DNA of 64,000 nt, taken from the NCBI GenBank assembly GCA_021779695.1, contig JAJYAE010000002.1, positions 1 through 64,000 of the forward strand, written 5' to 3'. This document shows, piece by piece, positions 25,997 through 34,473 of this stretch. Position 1 is the first letter of the stretch. Every line of letters starts with the position of its first letter. The stretch comes from Acidobacteriota bacterium. Lineage in GTDB: Bacteria > Acidobacteriota > Terriglobia > Terriglobales > Acidobacteriaceae. Below the pieces are notes generated by a model that did no database searches, had not been told where the DNA came from, and saw nothing but the letters and a program-made list of their open reading frames with translations. The position numbers and the translations under genes were made by a program.

Positions 25997-26917
25997 ATGA
26001 ACAACACAGCGAAAACCAACGTCGCCACCCTTCCCTCTTCCCCCAAGGCGCAAACCGCGAAAGACGTTATCGCCGCCAACGTCAAGCTACTTATTGAACA
26101 GCTAGAAGCCGGACACAGCGAAGGACTTACCGCATATCTCACCGCTATGGGCCGATTTCATAACTACAGTTTTGGCAACATTCTCGAAATCGCGAGACAG
26201 CGACCTTCGGCGACCAGAGTAGCCGGGATGTACGCATGGAACCAGCTTGGCCGTCGGATCAACAAGGGCGAGAAGGGCATACGCATCCTCGCTCCTATGA
26301 TCGGCATTCGCAGGAAGAAGGACAGCGAAGCCGAGAAGGACGTTACCAAGCAGAATCAGCCTGTGTTGGTCGGATTCAGAACAGCCCATGTCTTCGATGT
26401 GGAGCAAACGAGCGGAGCCGAGCTTCCGGAATTGAAGGCGGGTTTAAAGGGTGAAGTAGGCGAGTACCGTGAACGTCTGATCGACTTCATCATCGCGCAG
26501 GGCATCGAGCTTGAGTTCACGGAGAGCATCGCACCCGCGTTGGGGATGAGCTACGGAGGCCGCATCGCCATTCTTCCCGGACAGTCCGCAGCGGAAGAGT
26601 TCGGCACGTTGGTCCATGAGGCGAGCCACGAGCTTTTACATAAATCGGAACGGAGGACCGCCACAACCAAGACCGTTCGCGAAACCGAGGCCGAGGCAAT
26701 CGCCTTTGTCGTCTCGCAGACCATCGGCCTAGACGCTGGAAAAAGCTCAGCCGACTACATCCACCTGTACCACGGCAACGCCGCGCTCCTGGCCGAGAGC
26801 TTGGAAGTTATTCAGCGCACGTCAGCCTTGATTCTTTCCGCCATCGAAACGCCCGCCGCAGCAGAGCAGAGCGAGGCTGAAGCCGACCCTGAACCCGCAC
26901 TGGCGCAAGCCAGCTAA
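25997..26917 (+). CDS. ardC: ArdC-type antirestriction protein with zinc metallopeptidase domain
   Basis: 306 aa, starting at the ATG at 25997 after an AAGGAG box. The N-terminal ArdC ssDNA-binding domain (about 10-145) contains FHNYSFGNILEIARQ, AGMYAWNQLGRRINKGEKGI and the RRKKDSEAEKD loop. The C-terminal domain (about 170-280) has the zinc peptidase motif VHEASHELLHK (HExxH) and a downstream ETEAEAIAFVV Glu. ArdC proteins bind incoming single strands and shield them from host restriction. A fragment of a second copy lies at 31637-31735. Confidence 0.9.
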   Translation: MNNTAKTNVATLPSSPKAQTAKDVIAANVKLLIEQLEAGHSEGLTAYLTAMGRFHNYSFGNILEIARQRPSATRVAGMYAWNQLGRRINKGEKGIRILAPMIGIRRKKDSEAEKDVTKQNQPVLVGFRTAHVFDVEQTSGAELPELKAGLKGEVGEYRERLIDFIIAQGIELEFTESIAPALGMSYGGRIAILPGQSAAEEFGTLVHEASHELLHKSERRTATTKTVRETEAEAIAFVVSQTIGLDAGKSSADYIHLYHGNAALLAESLEVIQRTSALILSAIETPAAAEQSEAEADPEPALAQAS

Positions 26918-27004
26918 CGAATTCTTCCCCTCATGAGAGCGGACGGCTCAGGCCGTCCCGTTCCACCCACCCCGCACGTCACAACACGCCCAAGGAGGGC
27001 AGTC

Positions 27005-28696
27005 ATGCAGAACAGCAGCGCATTCCAATACCTCGCCATCGACACCATCCATGAGTCCACCACGAACCCCCGGCGCACTTTTGACGAAGGCAAGCTTCAG
27101 GAGCTTGCCGAGAGCATTCGGCACCACGGCCTCATCCAGCCCATCACGGTACGCCCGAACTCAGACGGCTTCGAGTTGGTCGCGGGAGCGCGACGTTACC
27201 GTGCCGCTCAGTTGGCCGAGTTGTTTTCCATCCCAGCCCGTATCGTCGAACTCACCGACGCCCAATCTCAAGAATGGCAATTGGTCGAGAATTCTCAACG
27301 GGTCGACGTTCATCCTTACGAAGAGGCGCAGGGTTTCCAACGTTTGCTCGACCTTCCCGGCTACGACGTAGCCACACTGGTAGAGAAGTCAGGCAAGAGC
27401 GCAAGCCACATCTACGCCCGTCTTTCCCTGCTGCAACTCATTCCCGAAGTGGCGGAAGCGTTCACGCAGGAGCGCATCACCGCCAGCCACGCTAACCTCA
27501 TCGCCCGTTTGCCGCAGGAGTCACAGGCCGAGGCATTCGAGCAGTGCTGGCGTAAGGACTGGCAGGACTCGGAGCCGCACCTGCTACCCGCCAAGCACGT
27601 TTCGGCTTGGATTCAGAACAACCTCTATCTCTCACTTGCGGATGCTCCATTCGACCGCGAAGACCCCACCCTCAACCCCGCGGCAGGAGCCTGCGCCACT
27701 TGCCCACGTCGCAGCGGATATAACACTTCCCTGTTTTCAGACGTAACTGACGGCGACCAGTGCCTCTCCGGACCCTGCTATCAAATCAAGCTCACCGCTC
27801 ACATCGACCGCGAGATTGCAGCCCGTCCCGAGCTAATCCAGATCGAGAACGGCTGGAGGAGCGCACGAGAGCAGAGGCCAGGAGCCGTTCAGCGTGGGCA
27901 CTTCCGCGAGATCGACACAGTAGAAGAGAACCCAGACGCCGAGCCAGCCCCACCGTGTGCAGCCGCGAAGCCCGCAATCATCGTTTACGGCAAGCGCGTA
28001 GGAACCACCATCACCGTATGCACGGACGACCACTGCCCTGTCCACGATCCACGAGCAGCAGAAGAAGAGGCTGACAACCCCGCCCCGACGATTGCACCCG
28101 CGCCCGAGGCCGAGACAGAAGAAGAGGCCGAGGAACGCCAGCGCAACTATGAACAGCAACGAAAGGAGTACGAGCAAGAGCAGGAGCGGAGAGCCGAGGA
28201 ACGCAGACAACAGTTCGAGCGGGAACAGAAGGAACAGGAAGCCGAACGCGCCCGGAGAGAGAAGTTGCATAAGGCGCGTGTATCCAAGTTCGACCGCATT
28301 CTCGACAAGGCCCCGGCCATGTTCAGCGCAGCGCAGTTGAGGGTGTTTCTTCGCGCCCTCGTCAACATCGACCCTTACACCTTCGATGACGTAGCCGAAA
28401 ACTTTGCCAACGACGAAAACAACCAGCAGACCTCAGAAGAGATTCTGCTTTCCACCATCGACGGACTACCCGATGACAAGCTCACCGGGTTTTCTCTCCG
28501 TCTCGTCATCACCGCATACATACCCATTCCACGCGAAGGCGAGCTCGACTATCTAGCCGAGGTTGAAACAGCCTTTGCTCCCCCACAACCCAAGAAGACA
28601 GCCAGCAAGAAAACGACGACGACACCAACGCCGATCAAAGCCGCTAAGAAGGGCGCAGCGAAGAAGACGACCGCGAGGAAGGAAGTTGCAGCCTAA
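27005..28696 (+). CDS. ParB/Spo0J-family leading-region protein with basic histone-like tail
   Basis: 563 aa from the ATG at 27005, preceded by AAGGAGG. The ParB N-terminal domain (about 10-95) has NPRRTF, the GLIQPITVRP strand and the GARRYRAAQ box, the site of CTP binding in this family. An HTH domain follows (VEKSGKSASHIYARLSLLQL), then a Cys-rich stretch (CATCPRRSGYN ... CLSGPC). A long glutamate-rich coiled coil (about 380-440) precedes a C-terminal Lys/Ala/Thr-rich tail (KKTASKKTTTTPTP, KAAKKGAAKKTTARK). It is 24 kb from the parA gene, next to ardC and ssb, so it looks like a leading-region ParB-like protein and not the partition partner. Confidence 0.85.
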   Translation: MQNSSAFQYLAIDTIHESTTNPRRTFDEGKLQELAESIRHHGLIQPITVRPNSDGFELVAGARRYRAAQLAELFSIPARIVELTDAQSQEWQLVENSQRVDVHPYEEAQGFQRLLDLPGYDVATLVEKSGKSASHIYARLSLLQLIPEVAEAFTQERITASHANLIARLPQESQAEAFEQCWRKDWQDSEPHLLPAKHVSAWIQNNLYLSLADAPFDREDPTLNPAAGACATCPRRSGYNTSLFSDVTDGDQCLSGPCYQIKLTAHIDREIAARPELIQIENGWRSAREQRPGAVQRGHFREIDTVEENPDAEPAPPCAAAKPAIIVYGKRVGTTITVCTDDHCPVHDPRAAEEEADNPAPTIAPAPEAETEEEAEERQRNYEQQRKEYEQEQERRAEERRQQFEREQKEQEAERARREKLHKARVSKFDRILDKAPAMFSAAQLRVFLRALVNIDPYTFDDVAENFANDENNQQTSEEILLSTIDGLPDDKLTGFSLRLVITAYIPIPREGELDYLAEVETAFAPPQPKKTASKKTTTTPTPIKAAKKGAAKKTTARKEVAA

Positions 28697-28751
28697 CCCG
28701 CAGCGGGAGTCAGCTAACCGACTCCCGCTCTTTTCCCAAAAGGAGGAGATC

Positions 28752-29033
28752 ATGTTTCAGTTCAACTACAAACTCAAGGTTTCCGAGCGGGTGAAGGCGA
28801 AATGCAACCGGCACCCGCGCTACAACCCGGAGCGTGAGGGACGAGGAGGCATCAAGGGCGGATGCTCGACCTGCTTCTCGCTCTTTGACCTACATCAGGC
28901 CAGGCTTTCGCTGGACGTCGCTCACAGGGAGTTTCTGAGAAGAGCATCGCCCTGGACGCGAGTTCCTCGGCCCCGTACCAAGTCGCAATCAGTTGAGCAA
29001 AACAGGCCACAGATGCAAGGTACAAGCCTCTGA
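28752..29033 (+). CDS. Small hypothetical protein after parB-like gene
   Basis: 93 aa, starting at an ATG 6 bp after AAAAGGAGGAG. Basic N-terminus, with CNRHPRYNPEREGRGGIKGGCSTC, a likely zinc site (C-x2-H ... C-x2-C). The last 30 residues are low-complexity. It is in the same direction and close to the parB-like gene (55 bp), probably the same transcript. No family recognised. Confidence 0.6.
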   Translation: MFQFNYKLKVSERVKAKCNRHPRYNPEREGRGGIKGGCSTCFSLFDLHQARLSLDVAHREFLRRASPWTRVPRPRTKSQSVEQNRPQMQGTSL

Positions 29034-29083
29034 GATGTGGGGTTGCGTTTGCCAGCCCCGCTCTTCACAAAAAAAACAGCGGC

Positions 29084-29117
29084 GGTGTCAAAAAGTGCCC
29101 CTCTGATCTCGCTTAGA
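29084..29117. repeat. Dispersed 34-bp repeat, copy 1
   Basis: Begins GGTGTCAAAAAGTGCCCCTC and ends CGCTTAGA; matches 61146-61179 at 33 of 34 positions in the same orientation, with further weaker similarity beyond. The TGTCAAAAAGTG-like start resembles the ends of IS21-type elements, but no transposase is near. It lies between a small gene and the primase gene. Confidence 0.75.
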
Positions 29118-29216
29118 TGGTAGATGCCAAGACTTCTCCCACTCGATGACGGTCGGCGGGGCCTTTCCCTCCCCTGCACCCCTCCCATGCGAAAAAGCGT
29201 TTGGAAGGAGACATCG

Positions 29217-30071
29217 ATGGATAAGACCGAATCCGCCGTTCGCATCATGCTCACCGCTATCGAGGCGCCGCTGTACGATGTCGGTGTCCTGAGTGAACGT
29301 GGTATGCTTCCGGGACTCGACGCCATCTCGGCCGCGGCGGTCCTCGACAGGCTTCCTCTGCTCAAGTACCGCAATGCCCACGGGTCGCATATCTATATTC
29401 GCCCATCTGGGGAGCATGGCTTCACCACCCTCGACGATCTCAGCGAGACCTCGCTTGCAAGACTCTCGGCAGATGGCTTCAATCCATGTGCTGTTGTCGA
29501 GACCAGCGCCGGCAACTTTCAAGCCTGGCTCAAGCACCCCAGAATATTTCCGAAGCTCCTCGGAACCTTTGCCGCGCAGACATTGGCCGAGCGGTATGAT
29601 GCTGACCCCAGCGCGGCGGACTGGAGGAGGTTTGGACGGCTTCCCGGCTTCACGAACTGCAAACCTAAATACAGAAAGTCGGACGGTCTCTTCCCTTTCG
29701 TGCGCCTGCACAGCCACAGCGGACAACAGTACCCGATGGCGGAGGCCTTCGAGCGAGAGATAACGGTGCTCTGCGAGGCCCGCGAACAGGAACGCGAGGC
29801 GAGACGGTCACAAAGTTCTCTTTCACCCCATAGGGGCCCGAGGTTATCGAATCTGTCTCTTGAGCGATTCCGCACGTCGATCAAGTACCAGGACCGGCCC
29901 GCCGCCGCCGACATTGCTTTCTGTGTCGCCGCTTATGCCAATGGCATGACCGAGGACCGGATCGAGCATGCTCTTGAAGACGACTATCTCTCCCGCGATC
30001 CCAGTGTTTCCAAGCGAGCTGCTTACATCCGGAGAACTATGGAGAAGGCGAGGAGATGGGTCGAGCAATGA
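29217..30071 (+). CDS. RepB-type DNA primase
   Basis: 284 aa, starting at the ATG at 29217 after GGAAGGAG. The segment order fits RepB-primase proteins: HIYIRPSGEHGFTTLDDL, then VVETSAGNFQAWLKHP, then SADWRRFGRLPGFTNCKPKY with conserved Arg, Gly and Asn. A helical C-terminus follows. It may prime complementary-strand synthesis in the recipient. No separate helicase gene of the RSF1010 type is present. Confidence 0.75.
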   Translation: MDKTESAVRIMLTAIEAPLYDVGVLSERGMLPGLDAISAAAVLDRLPLLKYRNAHGSHIYIRPSGEHGFTTLDDLSETSLARLSADGFNPCAVVETSAGNFQAWLKHPRIFPKLLGTFAAQTLAERYDADPSAADWRRFGRLPGFTNCKPKYRKSDGLFPFVRLHSHSGQQYPMAEAFEREITVLCEAREQEREARRSQSSLSPHRGPRLSNLSLERFRTSIKYQDRPAAADIAFCVAAYANGMTEDRIEHALEDDYLSRDPSVSKRAAYIRRTMEKARRWVEQ

Positions 30072-30441
30072 GCATCGGTGCTTCAAGTCCCGTTGTCGTC
30101 TTCGCTGTTGCGTTAGGATTGACTCTTCGAGTTTCTGAGTTGGTCTTGCTACTCGCGCCGCGAGGGGCGACCATCGAACAGGGCGGCTCCCTTCCGGTTT
30201 GCCTTTCTATCTGCGTCCAGCGTGCCGCGCTCAAAACACCCCCGCCCTTCGGACGCACGCTCTCTTTTCCAGAATCCGCTATGCGCCTCTCAAGAGGTGC
30301 GGACTCCTTCCCCCAGGCAAGCTGGGGTCCCCTTCCGCAGATCCAGTTCAGTCGCCTTGGGAGTGGGTCGCGACGGCACACCCTCCGGGCAAGCATGTAC
30401 CGCAGACAGCGGACAAACCAAAAGAAACGGAGCCAAACACC
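30072..30441 (+). promoter_or_regulatory. Hairpin-rich leader before ssb
   Basis: 370 bp with no good gene. It holds hairpins at 30283-30300 (CGCCTCTC/AAGAGGTG type) and 30311-30327 (CCCCAG-GCAAG-CTGGGG). The text is C-rich, like the leader before ardC. It may be a promoter active on single-stranded DNA, or contain a double-strand promoter that I cannot identify by eye. Confidence 0.4.
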
Positions 30442-30810
30442 ATGTTCAACAAAGTCATCCTCATCGGCCGCCTCGGACAAAACGCAGAAGCCAAAACCGC
30501 TCAGAACAACAAAGAGTACGTTGTCCTCAACATCGCAACCCAGGAGGGCTGGAAGAACGACAAAGGCGACTACGAAACGCGCACCGAGTGGCACCGCGTC
30601 TTCGCCTGGAGGAATCTCTCGAAGTTCGCCAAGACTCTCCAGAAGGGGCAGCTCGTCACCCTGGAAGGCATTCTCCGGTATCGCGAGGGAGATGAGGTCA
30701 AAGGCACCACCTTCAAGCACCGGATCGCCGAGGTCCACGCCACCAGCTTGAAACGGCTCTCGAAAGTTGAAGCAGCTGATGATCCCTCGGATGGAGCCGG
30801 CGACGAGTAG
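30442..30810 (+). CDS. ssb: Single-stranded DNA-binding protein
   Basis: 122 aa, starting at the ATG at 30442. It begins MFNKVILIGRLGQNAE and keeps the OB fold: NKEYVVLNIAT, RTEWHRVFAW, KGQLVTLEGILRYRE. A short acidic tail (ADDPSDGAGDE) lacks the usual final DIPF-type tip. Plasmid SSBs are made early in the recipient to cover the incoming strand. It ends 15 bp before a perfect palindrome that may stop transcription. Confidence 0.93.
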   Translation: MFNKVILIGRLGQNAEAKTAQNNKEYVVLNIATQEGWKNDKGDYETRTEWHRVFAWRNLSKFAKTLQKGQLVTLEGILRYREGDEVKGTTFKHRIAEVHATSLKRLSKVEAADDPSDGAGDE

Positions 30811-30824
30811 TCCTCGCATACTCA

Positions 30825-30854
30825 GATGAATGAGGCCATATGGCCTCATTCATC
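30825..30854 (+). terminator. 30-bp perfect palindrome after ssb
   Basis: A perfect inverted repeat of two 15-bp arms (GATGAATGAGGCCAT and its complement) with no loop. There is no T-tract on either strand. It could be a weak terminator, or a binding site of a dimeric protein. Confidence 0.5.
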
Positions 30855-31166
30855 GATCTAAATCTTACAGCATAAACACTGGCCGATTTCGAATCTTTCT
30901 CCCTCGACCGTTCTTCCTTTTTGAGCCCTTTTGACGATGACGTCGAAGGGTTTTTCTATATGTAGGCGTTACGCTTGCAGCGTCTTCGAAGCAGTTCGAA
31001 AACAGTATTCTGGACAATTTGGGGTCATGGTGGCTAAACCCTAAGCTCTCTGAACTCGGAAGAGAACCCTTAGGGGGCGCCGGCTTCGGCCCCTTTCTTC
31101 TCGGCATAGAAGCATCCTGATCCGCTGATCTTCCATTCAAGCGCTCGGTACCGCCGAGTACATGAC

Positions 31167-31400
31167 CTACTTTGCGGCTGGCTTCATCAATGTTGGGTTT
31201 ACCCCCTTCTTGAAAACTGTCTGTAACCCTGTCGTCAGCAAACGGGTGACAGCAGTAGCCATCTGGTGGGCAGATTGCTTGCCTTGCTTGAGCTTGCCTC
31301 CAGCGATGAGCTGCGCCAGGCTATGCACCAGGGACCAAGCGACCAGCATAATTGTGGCTTCATCTCCGCGAATCTGTCCTGATCGCAGTGCCTCATGCAC
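31167..31400 (-). pseudogene. TetR-like regulator, C-terminal fragment
   Basis: The 77-aa frame reads LRSGQIRGDEATIMLVAWSLVHSLAQLI, which matches the ligand-domain helices of TetR proteins (the AAWALVHGLA region). There is no N-terminal HTH. It ends at 31400 where the IS remnant begins, so it is probably a truncated gene. Confidence 0.5.
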
Positions 31401-31432
31401 TGCGTTATTGAGCAGACTATAGGCGCGGCTCT

Positions 31433-31633
31433 GCTGTGCACGAAGTAGGCCGCAGGCGGCTTCATCGTGTCTTCCTTGAGCGTGCGATGCATTCGCTCAT
31501 GGCGACCGTTCTGCTGTGGCCGGCCTGCCTGAATTCGCTCATGCATGATCCCGACCTTCATCCAGCCAAGGGAAAGTTTCGACGGGCCCGAGCAGCCCGG
31601 TGCCTGCAAACGGTGCGCCATTGTCGGTTCTGA
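31433..31633 (-). pseudogene. IS481-type transposase remnant
   Basis: On the minus strand, text of the integrase core of IS481/rve transposases is readable: RTDNGAPFA, then LSLGWMKVGIMHERIQ, then GRPQQNGRHERMHRTLKEDT. These are the second Asp and the Glu region of the DDE site. Frames are broken and both ends are missing. It separates a TetR fragment from an ardC fragment. Confidence 0.7.
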
Positions 31634-31636
31634 TCC

Positions 31637-31735
31637 GTGCATGATCGGGATTCGCAAGAAGAAGGACAGCGAGGCCGAGAAGGACATCACCAAGCAGAAT
31701 CAGTCCGTACTCGTCGGCTCTCGTTCGGCCTATTT
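31637..31735 (+). pseudogene. Fragment of a second ardC gene
   Basis: The frame MIGIRKKKDSEAEKDITKQ and the following NQSVLVGSRSAYFF match residues about 101-135 of the intact ArdC at 25997-26917 (MIGIRRKKDSEAEKDVTKQ), about 80-85% at DNA level over the first 80 bp. Similarity ends on both sides. It is a leftover of a duplicated or replaced ardC region. Confidence 0.8.
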
Positions 31736-32006
31736 TTTCGAAAGATTATCTCGTGATTTGCGGCCGGGATTCTGCACGCCCGATGTCACGCGCGACACAT
31801 CCCAGGGTGCCTGCGATGGCGCGGCCAGCCATATCGTCGCTCAATCTAACTGCCCTGCACAGCGGTTGCTTGCAATATTAAGGCCGTAATGCGCGACCCC
31901 CAATATGCCGCTTCGCTCGTCCAGCGCGGAGTCGGCGGTTTCTAGCGCCTGGATTTGATCCGCGGCAAATCTGGAGATTACGTTTGATGCTTCGAGAGCG
32001 CTCCGT

Positions 32007-32381
32007 TCAGCCTCGACTGAAGAGAATAATGGTAGCGCCGACGGCTACCAGCAGCACCCCTGTCCAACGCGAAACGCTCACCTGCTCGCGCAGAAAGAGG
32101 GCTCCACCGAAAGCGCCGGCTACATAGCTGAGTGCCGTTACGGGAACGACAAAACTGACGTTGTAACTTGCCAGTGCGGCCAATAGCGACACGAAGGCAA
32201 TCGCCATCATAAAAATGCCCGCCCACATATACGGTTGGCGCAAACCCCGGAAGACGACTTTCGCCATCTCCTTGGGATAAAAGCTGAGTGTTTCTCCTAC
32301 GTCCTTCATCGCGCGCGCCACCAACATCTCGCCACCTGTTCCGGCCACGACTATCACAGTGAAGAGAAGAAATTCCCTCAA
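32007..32381 (-). CDS. Half-size DMT/EamA transporter, subunit 2
   Basis: 124 aa, TTG start at 32381, one base after the stop of the upstream partner. There are four hydrophobic helices, with PVTALSYVAGAFGGALFLREQVSVSRWTGVLLVAVGATIIL as the typical C-terminal EamA half. Pairs of half-size proteins (as ArnE/ArnF) act as heterodimeric lipid-linked-sugar flippases or drug/metabolite exporters. Confidence 0.75.
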   Translation of the reverse strand: MREFLLFTVIVVAGTGGEMLVARAMKDVGETLSFYPKEMAKVVFRGLRQPYMWAGIFMMAIAFVSLLAALASYNVSFVVPVTALSYVAGAFGGALFLREQVSVSRWTGVLLVAVGATIILFSRG

Positions 32382-32382
32382 G

Positions 32383-32850
32383 TTAAGTCTCCTCCATCAT
32401 TTCGCGAGTTGTGGTGCGAGGCGTGGTGCGGCCGACGATGAACACACCAGCACAGATGATGGCGATGCCCATCCATCGCAGAGGCGAGACCTTTTCGCCG
32501 AGGATGAGGTAAGCAAACAGCGCGGTTACTCCATAGGCAACGGATGACAGAGGCTGAACGAATGTGTAATCCGCCCACGAAAGGACCAGCATGTAGGAGA
32601 TAAAAAACGCAAACAGCGCGGAGATCCCAAGCCAGATCGAGGCCGTAGCAAAAATGGTGAGCCCGGTATGCACCAAGGCTGGCGGCGACCACACCCCAAG
32701 CCCGCCCACATGCTTCATGCCTCTACGCAGGAGGACATTCCCCAGCGGGTTCGCCACGATCATGACCAGAATCAGCACGTAGGTCTTGAACCGGTAAGAC
32801 TGCTGCTGCACCCCCACCTGAGCAGCGCCGGCAATCAGTTTAGTAAACAC
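32383..32850 (-). CDS. Half-size DMT/EamA transporter, subunit 1
   Basis: 155 aa with four hydrophobic helices and a conserved VQPLSSVAYGVTALFAYLILGEKVSPLRWMG half, very like its downstream partner. The overall length is one EamA repeat, so a functional unit needs two chains. The first 20 residues are hydrophilic; an internal start is possible. It is next to hopanoid head-group genes, so it may move a lipid-linked intermediate, but that is inference. Confidence 0.75.
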   Translation of the reverse strand: MFTKLIAGAAQVGVQQQSYRFKTYVLILVMIVANPLGNVLLRRGMKHVGGLGVWSPPALVHTGLTIFATASIWLGISALFAFFISYMLVLSWADYTFVQPLSSVAYGVTALFAYLILGEKVSPLRWMGIAIICAGVFIVGRTTPRTTTREMMEET

Positions 32851-32914
32851 AGACTCATTCTACAGAACCGCGCCTGTCAACGCCGTTTGACTGACAGCCT
32901 GCAGGAGAGCGAAT

Positions 32915-33540
32915 TCAGAGAACCCCTTCGATAGCCGCGGCCACATCATCACTCAATTCCTCAGCCCTCTGCCAAGCTCCTTTTATCCTCACAATCTCCA
33001 GTTCCCGCGAGGCAATTTGGCCGGCTCGTTCTGTTCGCGCGCCGTGTTGAGGCTTCGTTGGTGACTGCTGCCGAGCATCCTCCTGAAGATCGGAACGGCG
33101 CTCTTCTTGGGTTGTGCATGAGTGCAGCCGAGGCAGATCAGCCCACTGGGGCAGTGTTCTCCGGTGGGCAGGGCGCAAAGATGTGTTCCCATGTCCCGCA
33201 AGTTGCAGTTCGCTGCAAAGGCAGCCCACTCCTCCGTGGTCGGACTCTTCAGGCCATCTTCACCGTAATGCGTGTTGTACAGGCCGCGGACCGTCTTCCG
33301 ATACTCTTCAATGAGCCGCGAAGGATAGAGCTTGGCGTAAATCATCACCGTGTCCGGAGAGGCGTGGCCAAGTAATGTCTGAATGATGTGCACGGGCGTG
33401 TTGTTTATTCAGATGTTCGGAGGCAAAAACGCGCCGGCAATCGTGCGGGAGGAGCACGGGGGAGAAGCCATCTGAGCGTTGAGCTCCGGCTGCTGGGATG
33501 GCGGATCCCCTGGAGCAGATACGGAGGCCGCACCGCACGC
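32915..33540 (-). pseudogene. Tyrosine recombinase, C-terminal remnant with frameshifts
   Basis: Reading on the minus strand gives pieces in two or three frames: LLPHDCRRVFASEHL, then VHIIQTLLGHASPDTVMIYAKLYPS with the catalytic His (LLGHAS) and Tyr (MIYAKLYP), then a Cys-rich tail CNLRDMGTHLCALPTGEHCP ... CLGC and a last helical part RAEELSDDVAAAIE. The tail is typical of large plasmid/transposon integrases. The N-terminal half is missing. It marks an old insertion boundary at the left of the hopanoid cargo. Confidence 0.8.
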
Positions 33541-33783
33541 AAGGGCCATGACTGCCGCAGGACGAAGTTCAAGAAATACGGGGCGTAGTGTGTCAAGAAA
33601 ACCGCCGCTCAATCCAGCAAATCAGCCCTGAACCAACTTGTTTCCGCAACCGTCCCGCCGAAACCCGCTAGGTCGCGCCCTGCGTTCGCTATCGCGATCA
33701 AAATCAGATATGTAGAATTTGCCTGAAGCACAAAACTAGTGTTATCGTTTTATCTTCGATGGTTGTCGGGAAGGATCCACTTT
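33541..33783. other. Intergenic region before cargo genes
   Basis: 243 bp with no good reading frame. It probably holds the promoter for the nucleotidyltransferase operon; I see no strong -35/-10 pair. Confidence 0.3.
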
Positions 33784-34473
33784 TTGAAGAACGTGACGGC
33801 AGTAGTATTGTGTGGGGGCAAGGGAGAGCGCCTGCGTCCACTTACTTCCGAGATTCCGAAGGCGTTGGTGCCGATCCGCGGATATCCCATCATGCAACAT
33901 CTGCTGACTTACCTGGCGGGTTCAGGCATCCGGAAGTTCGTCCTGTGTGTTGGATACAAGGCGACACTGATTGAGCAGTTTGTGGAGACGGTGCGGCGTC
34001 CGGACTGGGACATTCAGTGCGTGGATTCGGGCGATGCGAGCATGAACGACCGGATCCTGGATGCGTGTAAATTGATCCCAGGGAGGGCGTTGATTTGCTA
34101 CGGTGATACGATCGCAAACGTCGATTTGGTCGCGCTTGAAAGCCTGCACGCCAAATCTGGGGTATTGGCTACGATGACTGTTCACCCGCTGCGCAGTCCC
34201 TTCGGAATCGTCGAATTCAACGAAAACGCGCTTGTAACTGGAATTGTCGAAAAGCCGCTGCTGCCCTACTGGGTTAATATCGGGTTCGTTCTGGGCGAAC
34301 CACGGGCCTTCGAGTATATGGAACGCAACAGTAACATTGTGGAATTTTGCTCGGCGCTATCAGGAGCAGGATGTTTGGCGGCATATAAGCACGTCGGCCA
34401 GCATGTCACAATCAACACCGCTCGCGACTTGGCGGAGGCGCAGGTGGTCGATTTCGCGACTGTAGGTGCATGA
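33784..34473 (+). CDS. Sugar-1-phosphate nucleotidyltransferase
   Basis: 229 aa using a TTG start at 33784, 7 nt after AAGGA; a GTG at 33739 would add 15 residues that look non-native. The N-terminus AVVLCGGKGERLRPLT is the NTP-binding signature (G-G-x-G-x-R-L), followed by PKALVPI with the catalytic Lys, and a CYGDTIANVD metal site. The end overlaps the epimerase start (ATGATG). It should make a nucleotide sugar for the next enzyme; glucose-1-phosphate cytidylyltransferase-like by its appearance. Confidence 0.85.
   Translation: MKNVTAVVLCGGKGERLRPLTSEIPKALVPIRGYPIMQHLLTYLAGSGIRKFVLCVGYKATLIEQFVETVRRPDWDIQCVDSGDASMNDRILDACKLIPGRALICYGDTIANVDLVALESLHAKSGVLATMTVHPLRSPFGIVEFNENALVTGIVEKPLLPYWVNIGFVLGEPRAFEYMERNSNIVEFCSALSGAGCLAAYKHVGQHVTINTARDLAEAQVVDFATVGA

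Noticed and set aside
25520..26053. Minus-strand frame across the ardC leader
   Set aside because: Composition is Gly/Arg/Ser-rich without a domain; it overlaps the hairpin region and the ardC start.
30056..30751. Long open frame overlapping the ssb leader and gene
   Set aside because: Its text is low-complexity Arg/Ser/Pro and it is out of frame with the clear SSB gene.
30865..31140. 91-codon minus-strand frame with Lys/Arg-rich end
   Set aside because: No ribosome-binding site, no recognisable domain, and it sits in a decayed region.
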